A stretch of 12,338 bases of DNA from Panacagrimonas sp041635265. Its GTDB lineage: Bacteria > Pseudomonadota > Gammaproteobacteria > Nevskiales > Nevskiaceae. The DNA lies in assembly GCA_041635265.1 (NCBI GenBank), contig JBFJJV010000090.1:1-12338 (forward strand). Direction: 5' to 3'. Each line of letters begins with the position of its first letter. Position 1 is the stretch's first letter. The notes under the pieces are model-generated. The model worked only from the letters and a program-made list of their open reading frames with translations, had not been told where the DNA came from and ran no database searches. The translations under genes were made by a program, and so were the position numbers. Positions 1 through 7,102 of this stretch are shown piece after piece.

Positions 1-1
1 G

Positions 2-781
2 GTCAACGGGCAGGGCGAGATCGTTTTTGATGCACTGGAATCACAGATCCGATCGTCGCCGCTGCGACTGGTTTCGGTGATGCGGGCGAATAATGAAACC
101 GGCGTCATTCAGCAGCTGGGCCGCGTCGCTGATCTGGCCCATGCGCACGATGCCTTCCTGCACGTCGATGCGGTTCAGGCTATCGGCAAGATTCCGGTGG
201 ACATCTCCGATCTGCAGGCCGATCTGCTCAGCGTGTCATCACACAAGATCTACGGCCCCAAAGGTTGTGGTGCGCTGATCGTGCGCAGCCACGTCGATCT
301 GGGCACGGTCCAGCACGGCGGCGCGCAAGAGCGCGGGCTTCGAGGTGGAACCGAGAATGTCGCGGCCATCGTCGGTTTTGGCGCGGCCGCGGAGTTGGCG
401 CTGGCGGAACTGGAGGGGCGGGCCGCACATTATCTGAAGTTGCGAACAGCGCTGGAGCAGCAGCTGCGTCGCCGCAAGGATGTACTGATATTTGCAGGAG
501 ATGCACCGAATCGTCTGCCCAATACCGTGCAGTTCGGGGTGCGAGGATGGGATGGAGAGGCCCTACTGATGGCATTGGACCGGAAAGGCTTCGCGGTTTC
601 CTCCGGCTCGGCCTGTGCTTCCGGCTCGGGCGAGCCCAGTCATGTGTTAATCGCCATGGGTCATGATCGCGATACGGCCAAGGGCGCGATTCGTGTCAGC
701 GTGGGCAAAGACAATACGCTCGAAGAGATTTCCGCTTTCCTTGCAGCGCTGAGCGACATCACCGCGAGTTCAGCGGATTAA
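2..781 (+). CDS. Cysteine desulfurase, NifS/IscS-like (5' partial)
   Basis: A PLP enzyme that removes sulfur from cysteine, giving alanine and an enzyme-bound persulfide used for Fe-S clusters or thiolated tRNA. The reading frame is open to the window's left edge, so the N-terminal part is missing; the ATG near 80 is internal, because conserved sequence continues upstream of it. Visible motifs are the HVDAVQ segment, the PLP-lysine motif SSHKIYGPKG, the ERGLRGGTENV segment and the sulfur-accepting cysteine in SSGSACASG. That cysteine sits in the long-loop arrangement of class I (NifS/IscS) enzymes. The stop codon shares one base with the arfB start (TAATG), which suggests translational coupling. 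The family is certain. Whether it is the housekeeping IscS or a paralogue cannot be decided here, since no iscR, iscU or other isc gene is visible. Confidence 0.95.
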   Translation, partial: VNGQGEIVFDALESQIRSSPLRLVSVMRANNETGVIQQLGRVADLAHAHDAFLHVDAVQAIGKIPVDISDLQADLLSVSSHKIYGPKGCGALIVRSHVDLGTVQHGGAQERGLRGGTENVAAIVGFGAAAELALAELEGRAAHYLKLRTALEQQLRRRKDVLIFAGDAPNRLPNTVQFGVRGWDGEALLMALDRKGFAVSSGSACASGSGEPSHVLIAMGHDRDTAKGAIRVSVGKDNTLEEISAFLAALSDITASSAD

Positions 782-1242
782 TGGCGCACGAGCATTCGAA
801 TGCGGCCGAATCTGAGGAGGAGATCCTGCGGATCAGTGAGCGGCTTCAGTTACCGATTGCCGAGATTGAGCTGAGTGCCGTCAGGGCGCAGGGCGCTGGC
901 GGGCAACACGTCAACAAGACCTCCAGCGCGATCCATCTGCGGTTTGATATCGCAGCTTCATCATTGCCCGATCACTGCAAAGAAGCACTGCTCAAACTGG
1001 GTGATCAGCGAGTTTCCAGCAGGGGCGTCGTGGTAATCAAGGCGCAGCAGCATCGCAGCCAGCCCCAGAATCGGGACGCGGCCCTGGGGCGGCTCGCTGA
1101 GTTGATCAAGAAGGCTGCGAACAAGCCGAAGCCGCGCGTGGCAAGACGCGTTTCCAGAGCAGCAAAGAATCGGCGTGTCGATCACAAGACCGTGCGCGGT
1201 CAGCTCAAGAAATTGCGCTCTCGTCTGGATGACCTCGACTGA
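781..1242 (+). CDS. arfB: Peptidyl-tRNA hydrolase ArfB (alternative ribosome rescue)
   Basis: ArfB (YaeJ) enters the empty A site of ribosomes stalled at the end of a non-stop mRNA and hydrolyses the peptidyl-tRNA. The protein has 153 residues, close to the roughly 140 of the E. coli protein. The catalytic GGQ is at residues 40-42 within RAQGAGGQHVNKTS, followed by the conserved IHLRFD segment. The C-terminal 45 residues are strongly Lys/Arg-rich, as expected for the tail that inserts into the mRNA entry channel. It lacks the codon-recognition domain of full-size release factors. The ATG overlaps the desulfurase stop by one base and has no clear Shine-Dalgarno, so translation probably depends on coupling. 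The N-terminus has about ten extra acidic residues compared with E. coli. A small membrane-protein gene converges on it, with 15 bases between the two stops. Confidence 0.95.
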   Translation: MAHEHSNAAESEEEILRISERLQLPIAEIELSAVRAQGAGGQHVNKTSSAIHLRFDIAASSLPDHCKEALLKLGDQRVSSRGVVVIKAQQHRSQPQNRDAALGRLAELIKKAANKPKPRVARRVSRAAKNRRVDHKTVRGQLKKLRSRLDDLD

Positions 1243-1257
1243 GCGGGGGTTCGGCGC

Positions 1258-1638
1258 TTATGTCCCACCGTCATCGCTGACCTTGCGGGGTGTCGGCATG
1301 CGGCTGACCGATTTTGCAATCAGGACATTGATCAGGCCGCTGACAAGCGCCAGAATGAAGAAGAATTCATTATGGCGTCTGGCCACCTTGAGAATAGCGC
1401 GTACATGATCCGTGCGCGCGGCATCCGAGTTCGCGCAAGCAGTGACCACCGGTGCAAGATTCGGGCAAGCCATCTGCTCGAGTTTGCCCAGCGCAGCTGA
1501 GTAAACCGCGCCTTGATAGGGCGTGATGCCTTTTTCCAGTTTGTCGAAGTGCAGGGACCCCATCGTGCCTAAGCCCGCCAGGCTTAGCGGGACCAGTGTC
1601 AGAGCGATATAGAAAATCCAGCGAATCATTCTTTCCAT
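1258..1638 (-). CDS. Small two-helix membrane protein, unknown function
   Basis: I do not recognise a named family. From the ATG at 1638 the product has 126 residues: a hydrophobic helix at about 6-24, a loop of some 65 residues, a second hydrophobic helix at about 92-108, and a short polar tail. The loop holds two cysteines (about 58 and 68, CPNLAPVVTAC) that could form a disulfide if the loop faces the periplasm. Basic residues just inside both ends (Arg at 3 and 6; Lys/Arg after helix 2) fit both termini being cytoplasmic. The frame also stays open upstream to a TTG at 1689. I prefer the ATG at 1638 or the one at 1629, because AGGA lies just upstream and a good hydrophobic N-terminus follows. 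The gene is divergent from the DUF1993 gene and convergent with arfB, so it is probably transcribed alone. Confidence 0.6.
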   Translation of the reverse strand: MERMIRWIFYIALTLVPLSLAGLGTMGSLHFDKLEKGITPYQGAVYSAALGKLEQMACPNLAPVVTACANSDAARTDHVRAILKVARRHNEFFFILALVSGLINVLIAKSVSRMPTPRKVSDDGGT

Positions 1639-1724
1639 CCTATGTCTGTCTTGGATATAGCGGCAGCAAAATCCTGCTAAAGCGGCCAAGCCCGAGTAGA
1701 ATCAAGCCCTTGTCGCTTGCTCGT

Positions 1725-1728
1725 GGAG
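1725..1728 (+). promoter_or_regulatory. Ribosome binding site that sets the GTG start at 1735
   Basis: GGAG lies six bases before the GTG at 1735, but 18 bases before the in-frame ATG at 1747. Spacing therefore favours the GTG start for the DUF1993 gene. Confidence 0.55.
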
Positions 1729-1734
1729 TAATAC

Positions 1735-2241
1735 GTGCCCTTAAGTATGTCCGAAACTGCGGTGCCGCCCCTGCTGCGCGCCTTGAGTAATCTACGGGCC
1801 AATCTGGATAAGGCGGCGGCTCATTGCATGCTGCACGAGATTGATGAGCAAGTCCTAGTTCAATTTCGCCTGTATCCCGATATGGCGCCGCTCAGCACCC
1901 AGGTGCAAATAGCCTGCGATATGTCCAAGGGCTGTGTGTCGCGCCTGTCGGACAGCGACAGGCCCAGCTTTGAAGATGAGGAGAAGACTTTTTCAGAGTT
2001 ACAGGCGCGCATCGACAAGACGATGGAATATATAAAGGGTATTGCTCTGGAGCGGATTGACGGTTCTGAGCAGAAGGCCATCAGTTTCAAAACCCAAGCC
2101 GGCGAACTCAAGTTCAGCGGTCAGCAGTACCTGCAATATTTTGTTTTGCCGAATGTTTATTTTCACTGCACGATGGCCTACGCCATTCTGCGACACAACG
2201 GTGTCACGCTGGGCAAAACCGATTTTATCGGGCGCCCGTAG
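1735..2241 (+). CDS. DUF1993 family protein
   Basis: A 168-residue soluble protein of the DUF1993 family. Members are thought to be helical-bundle proteins of the DinB/YfiT type, and no biochemical role is established. The most telling part is the C-terminus: a YFHCTMAYAILRHNGV segment followed by GKTDFIG, the usual family ending. An N-terminal LLRALSNLRANLDKA helix and a central charged helix also fit. There is no signal peptide and no membrane segment. GTG is preferred over the ATG four codons later because of the GGAG spacing. The gene heads a plus-strand run: 28 bases after its stop comes the Mrr-like membrane protein, then the flavin oxidoreductase, so the three may be co-transcribed. 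Nothing in that context points to a shared function. Confidence 0.85.
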   Translation: MPLSMSETAVPPLLRALSNLRANLDKAAAHCMLHEIDEQVLVQFRLYPDMAPLSTQVQIACDMSKGCVSRLSDSDRPSFEDEEKTFSELQARIDKTMEYIKGIALERIDGSEQKAISFKTQAGELKFSGQQYLQYFVLPNVYFHCTMAYAILRHNGVTLGKTDFIGRP

Positions 2242-2269
2242 AAGCCGCACTTAGAGACCGCCCTCCTTC

Positions 2270-3337
2270 ATGCGATTGAGCCTGGCACTTCTTGCACTGA
2301 TTTATGCGCTGAGCGCGCGGGCAGACCTTCCTTACTGGGTATGTATTGCTGAAGACGGCGCGCATTCCGTTCAGGATAGGCCGTGCGCGGATTCGCCGAA
2401 TATGCCGCCCAGCGGCTACGCAATCGTGCAACAGAAAAAATCCAAAGCTGTGGCGGGCCCTGCGCAGGGAGACACCATTCTGGCCGAGCACGCCGAGAGT
2501 TTGAGCATGAGCTGGTTCGCCAGGCTGGAGAAGTGGGGCATTGATGTCGATGGGATACGTGCCAGAGCACCGACGCAGGCGGAAATCAAAGCCTTTCTGC
2601 TGACGCCCTGGCCCTGGCTCGGCTTGGGTGCCCTTCTGGCACTGTGGCTCTTGGTCAAGATCACGCGAGGTATTGCCAAAGCCGTTTCTGATTGGCGTTA
2701 TTCGAGGCGGAAGAAGAAATGGCGGTCATCGAATGCCTCGACTGACACCCCAGTGGATGAAAAACCAGCTGAATTCGTCGCGGTGAGTGTTACCCAGATG
2801 CAGAACGCGCTTCCTTCGATCGATGCTGGGCCGTCAGAGGCGCGCCGAGGGCCAAGCCGATTTTCACCAACGCTTCTGCGAAAGCTCAAGCCAGAACAAT
2901 TTGGAGAGTTCTGCCTGCGACTCTGGCGGATGCGTGGGCTGCGCGCGGCCTACGACCCTCAAAAGCACAAGTCGCGACTTCCGCTGATCTTGCTGCAGCG
3001 GCCAGCCGAGCCTCGTAAGCCTTACGGAATCGCCCTTTGTGTGCCTGAGCCGAAGGCTCCTCTGGGCGCGGAAATCGTGATGGAGCTGATTCAGTTGATG
3101 GAGTTGAGGCGATGCAGCTATGGCGCGGTCATGACTCCGGGAGAATTTACCTCGGAAGCGCGCGACAAGGTACGTGGAAGTAAAATTGAACTTAAAGGGT
3201 CTATTACACTGATGATTGAACTTGAATCACTGGCTGAACGACAGCGACGAAGTCTGCTTGAGATTCTTCTTGCCGAGGCGCCCGATAATGAATCGGAAAC
3301 GAATATCAGTAGCAGTCGCAAGGACCCTGTGCTGTGA
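2270..3337 (+). CDS. Membrane protein with DUF4124-like N-terminus and degenerate Mrr-type nuclease fold
   Basis: The 355-residue product appears to have four parts. First is a signal peptide (1-18, with a likely cleavage site after ARA). Next is a short region at about 20-55 resembling DUF4124 (a YWVCIAEDG...QDRPC pattern with two cysteines). Third is a strong transmembrane helix at about 112-131 followed by a basic RRKKK stop. Last, after a low-complexity linker, a C-terminal domain at about 205-325 resembles the Mrr/restriction-endonuclease-like fold. In that domain KLKPEQFGEFC, YGAVMTPGEFTSEARD and the final IELESL match the family's first helix, late strand-helix and last strand. The expected catalytic Asp and Q-x-K are not visible: the matching strands read LPLILL and YGIALCVP. 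It is therefore probably not an active nuclease. There is no clear ribosome binding site before the ATG. The stop overlaps the next gene by 4 bases. The domain calls are by eye and are inference. Confidence 0.65.
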   Translation: MRLSLALLALIYALSARADLPYWVCIAEDGAHSVQDRPCADSPNMPPSGYAIVQQKKSKAVAGPAQGDTILAEHAESLSMSWFARLEKWGIDVDGIRARAPTQAEIKAFLLTPWPWLGLGALLALWLLVKITRGIAKAVSDWRYSRRKKKWRSSNASTDTPVDEKPAEFVAVSVTQMQNALPSIDAGPSEARRGPSRFSPTLLRKLKPEQFGEFCLRLWRMRGLRAAYDPQKHKSRLPLILLQRPAEPRKPYGIALCVPEPKAPLGAEIVMELIQLMELRRCSYGAVMTPGEFTSEARDKVRGSKIELKGSITLMIELESLAERQRRSLLEILLAEAPDNESETNISSSRKDPVL

Positions 3338-4329
3338 GTAGCCTGCCCAAACTTTCCGTGCTGGATCTAGCGCCGGTCACCTCGGATACGCCGCCCTCGC
3401 ACGCCTTGCGGCGCACACTGGATCTGGCGCGTCTTGCCGATGAACTGGGCTTTGAGCGCTACTGGTTTGCGGAGCATCACAGCCTGTGCAGCGTGGCCAG
3501 CAGCTGCCCCGAAGTGTTGATCGCACACATCGCCGCGCATACCCGGCGCATACGAGTGGGCTCCGGCGGCATCATGCTGCCCAACCACGCGCCGCTACGT
3601 ATAGCTGAAGCGTTTCAGACTTTGGCCGCGCTCCATCCGGGCCGAATCGATCTGGGCATTGGACGCGCGCCGGGTTCAGATCAGGCTGCGAGCATGGCCA
3701 TGCGATCCTTTGGAGGGGATAAATTTTCGGCTCTGATGTCGGAAATGCTGGCCTTGTCTCACGGAAGATTGCCTGAGTCGCATCCTCTGTCCAGCGTTAC
3801 CGTCATGCCTACCGATGTGCCACTGCCCCCGATCTGGATACTCGGGTCGAGTGGAGCCAGTGCTGAATCGGCAGGCGCAGCGGGACTCGGGTATGCCTTC
3901 GCTTCGCATTTCAGCCCGGCACCGCCCGCTGCGGCACTGGAGGACTACCGCCGCAGTTTCAAAGCCTCGGATCAGTTCCCTGAGCCACACACCGTGCTCG
4001 CTGTTGCAGTGGTCTGCGCAGAAACCGAGGAGGAAGCCCGCGACCTCGCACTGACCATGGAACTCACGGGACTGCGTATTCTTCAGGGAAATTTTCAGCC
4101 TCTGGCAAGTCCGGAGGAGGCTCGAGCCCACAATTGGTCCGATGCCGAACGGCAGGCTCTGCGGAGCCAGCGCGGACCGAGCATCGTCGGGTCGCCTGAT
4201 CAGGTCAGGAGCAAACTGGAATCCATTGCCTCGGAATGCGGCGCCAATGAGTTGATGCTGGTTTCCAATATATGGAACCACCAGGCGCGATTGCGTTCCT
4301 ATGAACTGGTGGCCAATGCATTCAGCTGA
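3334..4329 (+). CDS. LLM-class flavin-dependent oxidoreductase (luciferase-like, MsnO8/YhbW type)
   Basis: A 331-residue member of the bacterial luciferase-like superfamily. These enzymes use FMNH2 or F420 to oxidise or reduce small organic substrates; the substrate here is unknown. The N-terminal LSVLDLAPV, the FAEHH motif at about 45-49, RIRVGSGGIMLPNH at about 73-86 and GRIDLGIGRAPGSD at about 103-116 are typical of the group-1 luciferase-like proteins that include E. coli YhbW. A late segment (SIVGSPDQVRSKLE) matches the family's C-terminal portion. The gene starts with GTG inside GTGA, overlapping the stop of the Mrr-like gene by 4 bases, so translation of the two is probably coupled. 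Length is normal for the family and I see no defects. The next gene follows after 104 bases. Confidence 0.92.
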   Translation: MSSLPKLSVLDLAPVTSDTPPSHALRRTLDLARLADELGFERYWFAEHHSLCSVASSCPEVLIAHIAAHTRRIRVGSGGIMLPNHAPLRIAEAFQTLAALHPGRIDLGIGRAPGSDQAASMAMRSFGGDKFSALMSEMLALSHGRLPESHPLSSVTVMPTDVPLPPIWILGSSGASAESAGAAGLGYAFASHFSPAPPAAALEDYRRSFKASDQFPEPHTVLAVAVVCAETEEEARDLALTMELTGLRILQGNFQPLASPEEARAHNWSDAERQALRSQRGPSIVGSPDQVRSKLESIASECGANELMLVSNIWNHQARLRSYELVANAFS

Positions 4330-4420
4330 ATGACCGGATTGGCCGTGGATTGCTCCTTATCGATGCAAGGGCGCACGAAACAGGGCGTCGTGTGAGAAAA
4401 TTCCTCAATAATGAAATCTA

Positions 4421-4424
4421 AGGA
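4421..4424 (+). promoter_or_regulatory. Ribosome binding site that sets the ATG start at 4434
   Basis: AGGA lies nine bases before the ATG at 4434. The alternative in-frame TTG at 4428 is only three bases away from it, so the ATG is chosen. Confidence 0.5.
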
Positions 4425-4433
4425 TCATTGACG

Positions 4434-5297
4434 ATGACGCGCTCCGCCTGGGTAGGAATGGCAATTGGCGTCGCGATTCTGGCCGGCATCTATTGGTTCC
4501 TGTACGGACCCAAGAACTCGGCGGAAATCCTGCAGGCGCCGCTGCCGGAGACGGGCGATCAAACTGAATTTCCTGATCCCACAGATGCCGAGCCCGTCAT
4601 TGAACATCTTCTGCCCGAGCCCGATCTTGACGAAAAGGGCAAAGTTGAGCAGTTACCAGAACTCGAAGACAGCGATGAAATTGTCGGGAAAACGCTACGA
4701 GAACTGTTCGGCGCTGCGCCCGCAGAGTCACTGCTGGTTCCGCGCGATATCGTTCGCCGATTTGTACTAACGGTGGATTCCCTGGACAGAGAGCCCCTGC
4801 CGCTGTGGCTGCGTCCGGTGCGGCGCGTGCCCGGCCTGTTCAAGGTTGAACGCGAACTCCTGCCTGTGGTGCTTGAACCTAATGCGGAGTCCAGCCAGTC
4901 GCCTGTGGAAAGGCTCACAATCGACGAAAGGAATGCGCGTCGATATGCGCCACTCATGGCGCTGGTCGACGGCCTGAGCGTTGCCAAGTTCGCCACAGCC
5001 TACAAGCGCTACTATCCCTTGATCCAGGACAGCTATGACCAGCTGGGGAATCCGCGCCGCCGCTATTTCAATGATCGTTTCATCAACGTCATCGATCATC
5101 TGCTGAGTACACCTGAGCTTGAGCTGCCTATCGCTCTGGTTCGGCCCAAGGTGGTCTACAAATTTGCCGACCCTGAACTCGAGGCCAGATCCTCCGGCCA
5201 GAAGGTGCTGCTGCGCATTGGCAGGAGCAACGCCAGAAAGGTCAAAGCGAAGCTGCGTGAACTGCGGCGGGAAATAGCGACAAGGCCGGCGGGCTAG
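4434..5297 (+). CDS. DUF3014 domain protein, membrane-anchored
   Basis: A 287-residue protein of the DUF3014 family, which is uncharacterised and seen in proteobacteria. The N-terminus has one hydrophobic helix at about 5-24 with a basic residue before it. A Pro/Glu/Asp-rich linker runs to about residue 80, and the conserved domain fills the rest. Family hallmarks are LPLWLRPVRRVPG near 125, the segment from AKFATAYKRYYPLIQDSYDQL, RYFNDRFINVIDHLL and PKVVYKFADPELE, followed by SGQKVLLRIG. The expected topology is a single inner-membrane anchor with a large periplasmic domain; this is inferred from the helix only. An in-frame TTG exists two codons upstream, but the ATG has the better-placed AGGA. 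The gene stands 104 bases after the flavin oxidoreductase and is followed by a long non-coding region, so it may be transcribed alone. Confidence 0.88.
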   Translation: MTRSAWVGMAIGVAILAGIYWFLYGPKNSAEILQAPLPETGDQTEFPDPTDAEPVIEHLLPEPDLDEKGKVEQLPELEDSDEIVGKTLRELFGAAPAESLLVPRDIVRRFVLTVDSLDREPLPLWLRPVRRVPGLFKVERELLPVVLEPNAESSQSPVERLTIDERNARRYAPLMALVDGLSVAKFATAYKRYYPLIQDSYDQLGNPRRRYFNDRFINVIDHLLSTPELELPIALVRPKVVYKFADPELEARSSGQKVLLRIGRSNARKVKAKLRELRREIATRPAG

Positions 5298-5328
5298 CGC
5301 GCTCTCTTTCTGCAACGAGACCATGCTT

Positions 5329-5349
5329 CCGGCTCGGGGCCGGTGCCCC
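5329..5349 (+). terminator. Possible terminator hairpin after the DUF3014 gene
   Basis: Two overlapping, mutually exclusive GC-rich stems are possible: CCGGC/GCCGG (5329-5333 with 5339-5343) and GGGGC/GCCCC (5336-5340 with 5345-5349, loop CGGT). They lie about 30 bases after the stop codon. No T-run follows, so a canonical intrinsic terminator is doubtful. Confidence 0.25.
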
Positions 5350-5560
5350 TCGCTGGATTGCGGCTCGGCGTCCGCAAATTAATGAATCGGTCCCGCTGGC
5401 GTGGATGCCGATACCGTGTAAGAAAAGCGGATCGACCAGAGGATTCGGCGCATTTGCAATCCATGCCAGCTCATTCGCAACCAGAGTTCACCTCTATAGA
5501 GACGCGAGAATGATCACCGATATGCCGACTGTCAGAGCGCGCGCTGTGTTCATCGGCTCG

Positions 5561-5582
5561 ACTCGCTGCCATCATGGCGAGT
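5561..5582 (+). repeat. Inverted repeat (hairpin 1) upstream of the AAA+ gene
   Basis: ACTCGC at 5561-5566 is exactly complementary to GCGAGT at 5577-5582. A competing inner stem, GCCAT/ATGGC (5568-5572 with 5574-5578), has a single-base loop. Hairpin 2 follows directly. The pair could be a leader structure, a terminator of upstream transcription without a T-run, or a protein-binding dyad. Confidence 0.45.
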
Positions 5583-5599
5583 AGCGCCTAATTGGCGCT
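5583..5599 (+). repeat. Inverted repeat (hairpin 2) upstream of the AAA+ gene
   Basis: AGCGCC at 5583-5588 and GGCGCT at 5594-5599 are perfect complements around a TAATT loop. The repeat ends six bases before the GGGGAG ribosome binding site (5606-5611) of the AAA+ gene, and abuts hairpin 1. Confidence 0.5.
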
Positions 5600-5617
5600 C
5601 AGACCGGGGAGTCAATC

Positions 5618-6937
5618 ATGTTCGGAAGGGGATCAAAAAAAAGTCAGGACGGAGCGGCTCGCCGATCAGGGCCCGCGCCGCACCTCACGGTCTATGACCA
5701 CATTGGGCCGCAGCTGAATGACCATCGAGGAAGCGCGTTTCAGGACTTATTGCAGGCAGGCCGTCATTTCGAGTTCCGAGAAGTGCCGCCTTCGTTTGAT
5801 CGCGAATTGATCGATAGCGACTTTATCCTCGCCATGTTTCTGGAGCCGGCCACGCTCGACAAGATGGCGGATATGGTCCTCGCCCGTCGGCGTGACGGTT
5901 CTCTCCTGACCCTCATCATCGCCACGATGCCGTCGCAGCTGGTCGCCCTAGGGCGCTGGCTCGATGCCCGCGCGAATGAAGATCGTCTGGCTGGCATCCG
6001 ACTGGTCGTGGCATCAAACGAAAATCGGCTATGGGAGCAGATTGACGGGCGTCTGGTTCCGGTCACCGAATCCAATCTGATCCGCATGCCGATGACCACT
6101 GAGGTAGAGGACGCTCGATTCAGAAATTTTTATGTTTTCAGCCCAAAGCTGCAGACTCTGGTGGCGCGTGTTCGCGCCTATGCACAGAACGGAATTCATC
6201 GCGCCTACCTGCTCGGCGGTCCGGGTTCCGGCAAGACTTCGCTGGCGTATTACTATTTTTTGATTCGTAACCGAGGCCGCTTTGTTTCGGTCAACCTAGC
6301 GGCTGAAAACACGGGTGACAAGGCAGCTGTAAAGTCATTGCTGTGCGGCCACGTGGCGGGCGCTTTCCCGGGCGCTGGTGCACGCATCGGCGCGTTTACA
6401 CAGGCGCGTGACGGCGTGTGCTTTCTGGACGAGAGTCATGGCGTCATGGGGCCGGTCATGGAAGTGCTTATGGAGGCGCTGGATAACAGCCAGTATCTGC
6501 CCTTCGGTGCTGCTGCCAAACAGAAGCTCGATTGCGCATTGCTGTTTGCGACCAATCGTGGCTGGAAGCATCTGATGGAGTCGGTCAATATTGACGAATT
6601 TACGCGTCTGGGCGCAGCCACGCTCAACGTGCCCGAACTGGCCGACCGAGAGGAAGACATGATTGCGATCACGGCCACCATGCTTGCCAAGTTGGCTGCC
6701 GCTTGTACCAGTTGGCGAGCCCCAGCGGGTCTGGAAGACGATGCTTGGGAACGTATTCGCAGCTGTCGCTGGCACGGCAATGCTCGTGCCCTGGTCAGGA
6801 CACTGGAGGCCGCCTTTGTAGACTGCGCCTCTCGCGGCGCACATGCACTGATGCCCGAGGCTGACGTTCAGCGTGGCATCGAGCTTTGGGAACCTGCGCA
6901 GCATCATAGCCACACAATCTACGGGATCACCGAATAG
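5618..6937 (+). CDS. AAA+ ATPase related to sigma-54 activators, with altered GAFTGA loop and no DNA-binding domain
   Basis: The 439-residue product has a novel-looking N-terminal region (about 20-160, neither receiver, GAF nor PAS by eye) and an AAA+ core at about 170-400 that aligns with bacterial enhancer-binding proteins such as PspF. Walker A is GGPGSGKT (200-207), Walker B CFLDE (268-272), sensor I ATN (311-313) and sensor II WHGNAR (385-390). The loop that contacts sigma-54 reads GAFPGA (248-253) instead of GAFTGA. Of the two arginine fingers, the position matching PspF R168 is kept (R330), while the R162 position is Asn324. After sensor II only about 50 residues remain, with no Fis-type helix-turn-helix. 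ATP binding and hydrolysis look possible, but classical sigma-54 activation does not. GGGGAG six bases before the ATG supports the start. The next gene on this strand is the MshEN-transglycosylase. The partner protein is unknown. Confidence 0.8.
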   Translation: MFGRGSKKSQDGAARRSGPAPHLTVYDHIGPQLNDHRGSAFQDLLQAGRHFEFREVPPSFDRELIDSDFILAMFLEPATLDKMADMVLARRRDGSLLTLIIATMPSQLVALGRWLDARANEDRLAGIRLVVASNENRLWEQIDGRLVPVTESNLIRMPMTTEVEDARFRNFYVFSPKLQTLVARVRAYAQNGIHRAYLLGGPGSGKTSLAYYYFLIRNRGRFVSVNLAAENTGDKAAVKSLLCGHVAGAFPGAGARIGAFTQARDGVCFLDESHGVMGPVMEVLMEALDNSQYLPFGAAAKQKLDCALLFATNRGWKHLMESVNIDEFTRLGAATLNVPELADREEDMIAITATMLAKLAAACTSWRAPAGLEDDAWERIRSCRWHGNARALVRTLEAAFVDCASRGAHALMPEADVQRGIELWEPAQHHSHTIYGITE

Positions 6938-6982
6938 GGGCATCGCTGCAGGACGGGTCGCCCTGTTCGCGCGGCTGGTTTG

Positions 6983-7003
6983 CGGGGTGTGCGGAGATCC
7001 CCG
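6983..7003 (+). repeat. Inverted repeat after the AAA+ gene
   Basis: CGGGG (6983-6987) pairs with CCCCG (6999-7003) across an 11-base loop, about 45 bases after the AAA+ stop codon. No T-run follows. It may help end transcription or be part of the next gene's leader. Confidence 0.3.
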
Positions 7004-7006
7004 GAG

Positions 7007-7037
7007 TCAAGCAGGTTTGCCGCCTGTCGTGGCTTGA
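7007..7037 (+). repeat. Bulged inverted repeat in the AAA+/transglycosylase gap
   Basis: TCAAG CAGG (7007-7015) pairs with CCTG (7023-7026) and CTTGA (7033-7037), with a six-base bulge on the 3' side and a seven-base loop. Together with the hairpins before and after it, it makes this 204-base gap unusually structured. Confidence 0.35.
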
Positions 7038-7102
7038 TCGAGGCGCTGATACCGTCTGTCAGAGGCCCCAGTAGTCGGTGTTTCGATTAATGTTACTAAT
7101 AT

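Larger units (their letters stand above)
5298..5617. other. Gene-free region before the AAA+ gene
   Basis: This stretch of 320 bases has no convincing gene. It holds a GC-rich hairpin soon after the DUF3014 stop, two further hairpins just before the AAA+ gene (both listed separately), and a CTCTATAGAG palindrome at 5492-5501 that could hold a -10 element but has no good -35. Two short open frames (43 and 59 codons) lack ribosome binding sites and recognisable products. Confidence 0.6.

Noticed and set aside
2270..3337. Reading the Mrr-like gene as an active restriction enzyme or defence system
   Set aside because: The catalytic Asp and Q-x-K are not visible, it is membrane-anchored, and no methylase or defence partner is adjacent.
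3676..4281. Minus-strand open frame of 201 codons
   Set aside because: It lies wholly inside the conserved luciferase-like oxidoreductase gene and its product resembles nothing.
4767..5324. Minus-strand open frame of 185 codons
   Set aside because: It lies antisense to the conserved DUF3014 domain, with no recognisable motif.
5405..5584. 59-codon plus-strand open frame in the gene-free region
   Set aside because: No ribosome binding site, no recognisable protein, and its end runs through the hairpins; chance is the simpler explanation.
6335..6943. Minus-strand open frame of 202 codons
   Set aside because: It is antisense to the AAA+ core, whose motifs are clearly coding on the plus strand.
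7031..7044. GG-N10-GC spacing resembling a sigma-54 promoter before the transglycosylase gene
   Set aside because: Only TGGC at -24 fits; the -12 box reads AGGC rather than TTGC, and the pattern is common by chance. The GAFPGA change in the neighbouring AAA+ protein also argues against sigma-54 activation.
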